DNA from: Treponema sp.
Lineage (GTDB): Bacteria > Spirochaetota > Spirochaetia > Treponematales > Breznakiellaceae
Assembly (NCBI GenBank): GCA_031284385.1
Contig: JAISZZ010000099.1
Coordinates: 1 to 10,565 of the forward strand
Direction: 5' to 3'
Length of the DNA: 10,565 nucleotides
Position 1 is the stretch's first letter. Each line of letters begins with the position of its first letter. Shown here piece by piece: positions 5,548 through 10,565 of this stretch. A program made the translations under genes and the position numbers. The notes under the pieces are model-generated. The model did no database searches, was not told where the DNA came from, and worked only from the letters and a program-made list of their open reading frames with translations.

Positions 5548-6534
5548 TCATTTCGGCAACGGCGGTATTCTAATGGCGCGTCCTGCAACTATGCGGTTCG
5601 GGTCGCGGATACCGTTGTAACGCGCCAAATAATCGTATCGCCAAGGTGTCCTATAAAAAGCCTGCGACACATCCCAAAGCGTATCGCCCCACCGCAGCTT
5701 ATACGAGATGCCTTCTTTTGGAATAACGGAGGGCGCGTTGTAAGAAGATACAGGCGCGGGAGCGCGTTTGCGCGATACCGTTTCCTGCGTTGTAATCGGC
5801 GGGGAAGGCGCTTTGATTACCGGGGGCTCTTCTTGTTTAACCGGCTCCGGCGGCGGAACAACCGGTTCCGGTAGAGATTCAATCTCCGGCGGCGGAATCT
5901 GCATTGACTCTTCCTCCGGTAAAATTCCAGTTTGACCGCCGGACGGCTCCGGATCTTGCCGCGTAACTTCCGTAGAAATTTGGATCTCGGTTTCAGTTTG
6001 TTCCGGCTTACTTCTAAGTATGAAAAACCACAGGCCAAAGGCAAGCAACAAAAGCAAAACGCCGGCTAAAATCAGTATTAATGGGAGTTTAGATTTTGAA
6101 GACTTAATGGCGGCTCCATACCTGTCAATTCTGTCCTCTTGTATGGTTGAGTCTTCATGTTCCAAATCTATATCGTAAAAATTATTTGAATTATCGCGCG
6201 CCGGCAACGAAACCGACAAAATGTGGTTATCTTTTTCTTCCGGGCGGTCAATATCATAAGCGCTGGCTGAAAACTCGCCCTTCCCATCGGAAGAAATTAT
6301 CAGTTCTATGGACGGATTGCCTTTATTCTTTTTTGTGATGTTTTCAATTAGCAATGTTCCTATATAGGCTGCCTCGCTCATGGACGCTGATGACGACCGG
6401 TAGAAGTCTATCTGAACACTTGTTTGGGCATCATTCGCAGTGGTGAGTACAAGACGTTTTCTTGCGGCAACATTTTCCTCAACAATAGGGAAAAACGCTC
6501 CATCTGCAACCTTTATGCCAATCATAGGGGACAT
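5548..6534 (-). CDS. Hsp70 substrate-domain-like / transmembrane / LysM protein
   Basis: A 328-residue envelope protein with an unusual domain order. Residues about 4-97 read like the beta-sandwich substrate-binding domain of DnaK without its ATPase domain. 'LTTANDAQTSVQIDFYR' matches DnaK 'FSTAEDNQSAVTIHVLQ', and 'NPSIELIISSDGKGEFSASAYD' matches '[22 protein letters not shown]'. An acidic linker (about 100-140) follows, then one membrane helix (about 150-172, LPLILILAGVLLLLLAFGLWFF). Next is a Pro/Glu-rich stretch (about 190-275) and a C-terminal LysM domain (about 278-325: YKLRWGDTLWDVSQAFY ... RYNGIRDPNRIVAGRAIRIPP) that binds peptidoglycan. There is no signal peptide, so the Hsp70-like part should face the cytoplasm and LysM the periplasm. 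ATG 6534 is chosen over ATGs at 6537 and 6561 because AAGGAG (6541-6546) lies six bases before it. The function is unknown: perhaps a link between the cell wall and a cytoplasmic client. Confidence 0.9.
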   Translation of the reverse strand: MSPMIGIKVADGAFFPIVEENVAARKRLVLTTANDAQTSVQIDFYRSSSASMSEAAYIGTLLIENITKKNKGNPSIELIISSDGKGEFSASAYDIDRPEEKDNHILSVSLPARDNSNNFYDIDLEHEDSTIQEDRIDRYGAAIKSSKSKLPLILILAGVLLLLLAFGLWFFILRSKPEQTETEIQISTEVTRQDPEPSGGQTGILPEEESMQIPPPEIESLPEPVVPPPEPVKQEEPPVIKAPSPPITTQETVSRKRAPAPVSSYNAPSVIPKEGISYKLRWGDTLWDVSQAFYRTPWRYDYLARYNGIRDPNRIVAGRAIRIPPLPK

Positions 6535-6590
6535 CATGAACTCCTTGAACCGCCGTATCACGCTGTGTTGAATCGTTATCGCTACGAATA

Positions 6591-6638
6591 ATTATACAAA
6601 CACTATTTTAGTCTAACATTATGGCGTATTTGAGTCAA
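6591..6638 (-). promoter_or_regulatory. Candidate promoters of the Hsp70-SBD/LysM gene
   Basis: Two overlapping options lie on the minus strand. TTGACT (6633-6638), 17 bases, TAGACT (6610-6615) has the better -35 and spacing. A perfect TATAAT at 6591-6596 has only a weak -35. Both give leaders of 50-70 bases that include AAGGAG. Confidence 0.4.
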
Positions 6639-6662
6639 TTACCCGCTGAGGCATCACAGAAG

Positions 6663-6699
6663 TTTTACATTTATGCCCCATGTTACACAGGAATAATAA
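6663..6699 (+). repeat. 37-nt leader box, copy B (inverted relative to copy A)
   Basis: Matches the minus-strand box at 853-889 at 32 of 37 positions: TTTTACATTTATG, CCATGTTA and GAATAATAA are identical. Similarity continues weakly into the following codons: here NNNSVI-stop-KLKFLNN, in copy A NNNKAVQKLQYVLEQ. The ATG of copy A is AGG here, and a CAA codon has become TAA. This suggests copy B is the leader and damaged start of a related gene, now joined to phage-like coding sequence. Confidence 0.55.
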
Positions 6700-6712
6700 T
6701 AGTGTTATTTAA

Positions 6713-7010
6713 AAACTGAAGTTTTTGAACAACTACCTGACAAAGCAAACATATGAAAACACACCTGAAGCAAGAGAGGATTTTTTAATAAATTATCGCA
6801 AAAGAGCGCGCCCTCCGCGACGCCCATATCGGAAACGCAGGGGAAGCCGGCAGACTCGGTACTAATGGACCGGACGGCGACCTTCCCGATATAACGCCTG
6901 AAACTCCAGAAAAAGCCGTAGACCGCCAAGATTATTATTACAATCCTATTGCAAGCCAAAACAATAATAAACTTGTAGCGCAAAGCAACGGCATACGCCT
7001 CGCCGATTAT
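6713..7010 (+). pseudogene. Frameshifted 5' extension of the 622-residue phage-like gene
   Basis: The reading frame of the next gene is open upstream of its first ATG back to 6792 and looks coding there (RDAHIGNAGEAGRLGTNGPD, then a Pro/Glu-rich linker), but no ATG, GTG or TTG exists in it. Just before, another frame reads KLKFLNNYLTKQTYENTPEA then REDFLINYRK from 6713. Removing one A from the AAAA at 6800-6803 joins the two as ...INYRKERALRDAHIGN..., a smooth continuation. Two adjacent in-frame TAA codons (6786-6791) block the downstream frame from running further upstream. So the true N-terminus lies here, and it is broken by a frameshift, recoded, or miscalled at one base. Confidence 0.55.
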
Positions 7011-8879
7011 ATGCAGGCAGAAAAAGATTATTATGGCGCGTTAGGCGAAAAGATGGAGGCTTTGCAATTCGACCTCTCCCAGCAAGGCCGGCAATTGGCA
7101 GTATCTATTATGAATAAATCGCCTGACCAACAGGCCATAAGGCGCAAAGAATGGTTACAGAAACTATGGACTAATCCTACTTTCTCCCCAAGAGCGCAGG
7201 GCATAAGCCCAAAGGAAGCGGAAATTCGCCGGCAGATTCTGATAAAACAGGAACGGGAAATAATAGATACCGTGAATAGATCTGCCCTCGAATCGGAAAG
7301 ACAACGGATAATTGTAAACGCTCAAAATAGAATGTCGGACGCTATAAATAAAATAGCAATCGGGGAAGCGGAGGGCGGCTATTCCTTAGAGCAGGGACTG
7401 CGCACCGTTATTTATGCAGCAGATTCTTTAATGGACCATGTCCCATATTCAGAATGGGATAACGCCATAAAATCAGGAATGTCCGCAGCGGTAAATAGTC
7501 ATAATAGCTTTTTACTTACTACAGCCCTGAAAGCCGCAGAACCGGACGGCACGATAGATATGCGGACTCTAATAGGAACGGATGAAGAATTAGGAAAAGA
7601 CGAGGATGGTAACGAGATAACAATACCTGCCAGCTCAGGCATACTTGACGCAATCGATGAAGGGCGCGGCGCATTACAAGCGATATTGCAAAAATCACAT
7701 CCTAACGACTCCACTAGAAATAGTTTAATGATGGATGATTATAATGCATCCGTAGAATTGGGACGCGCTCAAATAATAGAAAAGGTACAGGCTTTTAATT
7801 ATGGTAAATATCAAACGACCGCAGGCGAAGCGCAGTTGCTTGATAATAATGGCGGCTATGGCGCAGCGGAAAACATAAGGGAGGGAATGCGCACTAGGGC
7901 GCTCGCGGAGTATAAAAACGGTAATATTAGTCTAGACCAATTCTTAAAAGCTCAAAAAATGTTGGAACCGGTAACAGAAACAGACAGAGGGCTGAATTCA
8001 AAAACTGTTGATAAGTGGGCGAACGAGTGGTATGACACTATACAAGCGGAATTTGACGGCGGCGCCGTCGATATATCCGCGGCATACGATAATATGGTTT
8101 CCAGAATAGAAACGTCTGGATGGAAAAAGCCTGACGGCAAGCCTCTTTCAAAGAATGAAATTGACTGGATGGTGACGGACTCTATGTTGCGATCTATCAC
8201 AAAGAACATGAAAGAGAGTGGGCCCGTAGCCGATCAATTTTTGAAAATGGAAACGGATGTAAGGGAAAATCTGAAAATAGAATTGAACGGTAAAGTCCCG
8301 GCGGAAAAACAAGCCGCATATAATGAACTGTTACGAACTGTCAATATGGCGGCTATAAGGGAGATGATACAGGGCGGAGATAAAAAAGACCTCGAAAATC
8401 GTATGGTCAATATCCAAGCCGAGTTATTAAAAAATAGCAAGGACATTATGGATATGAATACGGGCGCGGAAAAAACAATTACTAAAATATCTAATCAAGA
8501 GATTATGCCTACATATGATAATGCAAATGCAAGAAAGAAAATGAATATGTTTAGCGATATTATGGAAAAAGGAAATAACACAAATATTATGGACATACTG
8601 GCAGACGAAAGCATGGACGCGACAGCCAATATAACCGTCAATTCAGTAAAAAGAGATATTCAGAGAAAATTTAATTTAAGCGATGATGAGATAAAAAATA
8701 TGACTGTACTACCTGGCCAAAAATCAGGCGGCGCTATTATGGAATTTAAAGTTGAAAATAATGGTGATTATGATGTATACACTATTACTAAAGAAGGTAC
8801 ACAGTTTTTTGCAACCGTAATGCCGGCGTGGGGAGACAATCAACTCTCAAGAATACAATTATTTACGACTCCTAAATAA
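7011..8879 (+). CDS. Large phage-like protein, probable internal virion or structural component
   Basis: I do not recognise the family. From the first usable ATG it is 622 residues, mostly helical and hydrophilic, with no cysteine, signal peptide or membrane segment. Regions include a charged Arg/Lys/Glu-rich stretch (about 40-105: RRKEWLQKLW ... EIRRQILIKQEREIID), a middle with short Asp/Gly-rich turns, and a beta-rich C-terminus (about 570-622: GGAIMEFKVENNGDYDVYTITKEG). The coding sequence probably extends upstream by at least 73 codons with no start codon, so this ATG is likely internal. The gene that follows 15 bases later is a giant protein with a membrane-active Gly/Ala segment. That order and size pattern recalls consecutive internal virion (ejection) protein genes of podovirus-like phages. 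The phage origin is inferred; no hallmark motif was seen. Confidence 0.7.
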   Translation: MQAEKDYYGALGEKMEALQFDLSQQGRQLAVSIMNKSPDQQAIRRKEWLQKLWTNPTFSPRAQGISPKEAEIRRQILIKQEREIIDTVNRSALESERQRIIVNAQNRMSDAINKIAIGEAEGGYSLEQGLRTVIYAADSLMDHVPYSEWDNAIKSGMSAAVNSHNSFLLTTALKAAEPDGTIDMRTLIGTDEELGKDEDGNEITIPASSGILDAIDEGRGALQAILQKSHPNDSTRNSLMMDDYNASVELGRAQIIEKVQAFNYGKYQTTAGEAQLLDNNGGYGAAENIREGMRTRALAEYKNGNISLDQFLKAQKMLEPVTETDRGLNSKTVDKWANEWYDTIQAEFDGGAVDISAAYDNMVSRIETSGWKKPDGKPLSKNEIDWMVTDSMLRSITKNMKESGPVADQFLKMETDVRENLKIELNGKVPAEKQAAYNELLRTVNMAAIREMIQGGDKKDLENRMVNIQAELLKNSKDIMDMNTGAEKTITKISNQEIMPTYDNANARKKMNMFSDIMEKGNNTNIMDILADESMDATANITVNSVKRDIQRKFNLSDDEIKNMTVLPGQKSGGAIMEFKVENNGDYDVYTITKEGTQFFATVMPAWGDNQLSRIQLFTTPK

Positions 8880-8894
8880 AATAAAGGTGAATAA

Positions 8895-10565
8895 ATGGAT
8901 CCATATAATATAAACGAAACCGGTATACAGACCATTACAGAGCAGGAAAGAGACAGACGCAGCAAAAGCCTAGACCAGATAGCTCAATATGTTACTCCGG
9001 AAAACAAGGAACGTATGGAACGAGTTTTGAACCTCGCCGGAAATAATACAGCAGTTCGAGACCTTACTGCTGATGTATTTAAGCGGCAGGTTTTTTTACA
9101 AAGAATGTTACCTGAATTTGTAAGAGAGGATACAAGAGCGGAAAGCATAAATCGTTTTAGCCAAGCCCTGGTTCCATATACTGTAAAACCTGATAAATGG
9201 ACTGATTATATCTCAAAAGCCTACGATAGGTCGCAGGCGAATCAGGCAATAGCAAAAATTCAATTCGACAGATCAAAAGGAATACGCTCAGATGAACAAG
9301 AGGAAGCATTAAAAAAATTGCGTATGGAACGTGACAGAACGCTACAGGGCATACCATCTAATACTTTTGTAGGACTACTGGGTGATACGGTTTATTCTTT
9401 AGGATTTGTTGATAAACAAATAATCAAAGGCGCGGCTGCCGGTATTGCGGCAAATGTAGCGACAAGAGCATTGGTGGGCGCAGGCGCAGGCCTGGTGGGA
9501 GGTCCCGTCGGCGCAGGGGCAGTGGGTGGTGTCGGAGCCGCCACCGGGGTTATTCAAGGCATAGGGACTTTAATACCCACCGCGCTCACCCTCTATGATT
9601 CGTACAAACTTTATGCAGGCTATGCTATGGAGGATATGATAGAAAGCGGTATAGACGAAAAGATCGCGTTTACTACCGCACCGGGCGCCGGTGGACTCAT
9701 GGCCGCTGCCGATATGCTAGGCAGCTTTTTACCTGTTGAAAGCCTCCTAGCTAAGCCCTTGATAAAAGCAGGCACCAGAATATTTTTTAATAATGGCGGT
9801 TATAAGTCAACAATGCGGGCTTTAATCGCAAGACTGGGGCGCGAAACCTTAGAAAACATAGCGGAGGCACCTTTTCAGGGACTTACTGAAGTGGCGCAAG
9901 ATTTTGGAAATAACGCCTTCCTTGATATCGCGGCGGCGCGGCAGGAAATAATATATCATAATGCTAACTTCGAGGAAATAGAAAAACACAAAGGCCCTCT
10001 TATAAATTCATTTGCAGGCGGCGTAGCCCTCTCTATTATTACCGGAGTCCCAATCGCCGGAGTGAAAACGGCGTTCGGCGTGGCGGAAGCCAAAGTCTAT
10101 GGTCAGAATATGAAAGATGCTTTTAGTACGGCGAATACCCCACAGGAAGCCGTAGGCATTTTAGAGAAACAGGGATTAACGAATGTAATAGAAAAAGCAG
10201 AACTAGAAAAAATAGCGGAAACCCATTTTGCACTAAACCCGAAGCCTGACCTTCTCACGAAAGAATTGAAAAACGTACAGCCTACGCAAATGTATCCTGC
10301 GGCAATGAGACGGCGCAAAGACGGCGATTTGCATATTTCTTTTGAGAGACCCATCGCAGACGGCATTGAACCGGGAACGGTAAAACTGCTCGACCCATTT
10401 TCAAAGGGCTCTTCTATGGGAAAGATTGAATACCGTGTAGATGATAAGGGCATAACCATTGACAAGCTGAATGTGGGGAAGTTTACGGAGGGTAAAAATT
10501 ACATAACCGACTATGAAACGGTAACGAAAGATATGTTGACAGCCCTGCGGAATGAATACGGCGGC
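8895..10565 (+). CDS. N-terminal part of a giant phage/polyvalent-type protein (runs off right edge)
   Basis: Open for 557 codons to the window edge with no stop and no cysteine. AAGGTGA at 8884-8890 sits four bases before the ATG. Residues 1-155 are charged and helical. Residues about 178-230 form a Gly/Ala-rich hydrophobic stretch (GAAAGIAANVATRALVGAGAG, part) with small-residue zippers suited to membrane insertion. Residues about 318-342 read ETLENIAEAPFQGLTEVAQD, the 'E.AE...QG.TE..Q' pattern common in very large phage internal proteins. A second hydrophobic helix lies near 370-395. From about 465 the chain becomes a compact alpha/beta region (MRRRKDGDLHISFERPIADG ... KGITIDKLNV), possibly one of the small domains seen in polyvalent proteins. 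It is likely a virion ejection protein or polyvalent protein delivered with phage DNA. Any catalytic domains would lie beyond the edge. Confidence 0.8.
   Translation, partial: MDPYNINETGIQTITEQERDRRSKSLDQIAQYVTPENKERMERVLNLAGNNTAVRDLTADVFKRQVFLQRMLPEFVREDTRAESINRFSQALVPYTVKPDKWTDYISKAYDRSQANQAIAKIQFDRSKGIRSDEQEEALKKLRMERDRTLQGIPSNTFVGLLGDTVYSLGFVDKQIIKGAAAGIAANVATRALVGAGAGLVGGPVGAGAVGGVGAATGVIQGIGTLIPTALTLYDSYKLYAGYAMEDMIESGIDEKIAFTTAPGAGGLMAAADMLGSFLPVESLLAKPLIKAGTRIFFNNGGYKSTMRALIARLGRETLENIAEAPFQGLTEVAQDFGNNAFLDIAAARQEIIYHNANFEEIEKHKGPLINSFAGGVALSIITGVPIAGVKTAFGVAEAKVYGQNMKDAFSTANTPQEAVGILEKQGLTNVIEKAELEKIAETHFALNPKPDLLTKELKNVQPTQMYPAAMRRRKDGDLHISFERPIADGIEPGTVKLLDPFSKGSSMGKIEYRVDDKGITIDKLNVGKFTEGKNYITDYETVTKDMLTALRNEYGG

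Noticed and set aside
6705..6983. 92-codon minus-strand ORF
   Set aside because: Antisense to the coding-like 5' extension of the phage-like gene; no ribosome site or family resemblance.
9157..9357. Minus-strand ORFs inside the giant gene (also 10103-10465)
   Set aside because: Antisense shadows of a long, clearly coding plus-strand frame.
1..10565. CRISPR array, insertion sequence or toxin-antitoxin pair
   Set aside because: No regularly spaced repeats, transposase reading frame, or small paired genes with family motifs were found on either strand.

Overview
The window looks like a spirochaete chromosome, most like a host-associated Treponema. This is an inference from gene content: a SpoVG regulator, a secreted BspA-type leucine-rich-repeat protein, an Hsp70-substrate-domain/LysM envelope protein, and a 13-base poly-C (poly-G on the other strand) tract. 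No rRNA or marker gene here fixes the taxon. Base composition is patchy: the left-edge peptidase gene is GC-rich, while the LRR gene and the right-hand block are AT-richer.

Layout. (1) 1-445, minus: 5' part of an oligoendopeptidase F gene that runs off the left edge. (2) 446-989: a gene-poor stretch with three CAAC-N3-GTTG dyads, a C13-A11 homopolymer, and a short minus-strand remnant that reads like the first 29 residues of a P-loop protein, preceded by a 37-nt box. (3) 990-2909, plus: 6-phosphofructokinase, then a secreted LRR protein. (4) 2924-4760, minus: argB and a BatD-like membrane protein gene five bases behind it, under a consensus promoter placed so that the argB message would be leaderless. 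(5) 4849-6638, minus: tRNA-Gln(UUG), spoVG, and the Hsp70-SBD/LysM gene, with promoters and hairpins between them. (6) 6663-10565, plus: a second copy of the 37-nt box in opposite orientation, then a different kind of DNA. This block has a 5'-damaged reading frame leading into a 622-residue cysteine-free protein, then a very large gene, open at the right edge, with a Gly/Ala-rich membrane-active segment. The pair resembles consecutive phage internal-virion/ejection or polyvalent protein genes, so the right edge is probably prophage or another mobile element. No integrase, terminase or capsid gene is visible.

How it fits together. The left two thirds are housekeeping and envelope genes: glycolysis, arginine synthesis, peptide turnover, a tRNA, a global regulator, and cell-wall or surface proteins. 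The right third is an accessory element whose left boundary lies at about 6.66-6.80 kb. Its first gene carries in-frame stops and an apparent one-base frameshift. The two diverged copies of the same leader (853-889 and 6663-6699) flank the whole housekeeping block in inverted orientation. The most notable points are this inverted leader pair, the damaged or recoded 5' end of the phage-like gene, the Hsp70-substrate-domain/LysM fusion, and two probable leaderless genes (pepF and argB).
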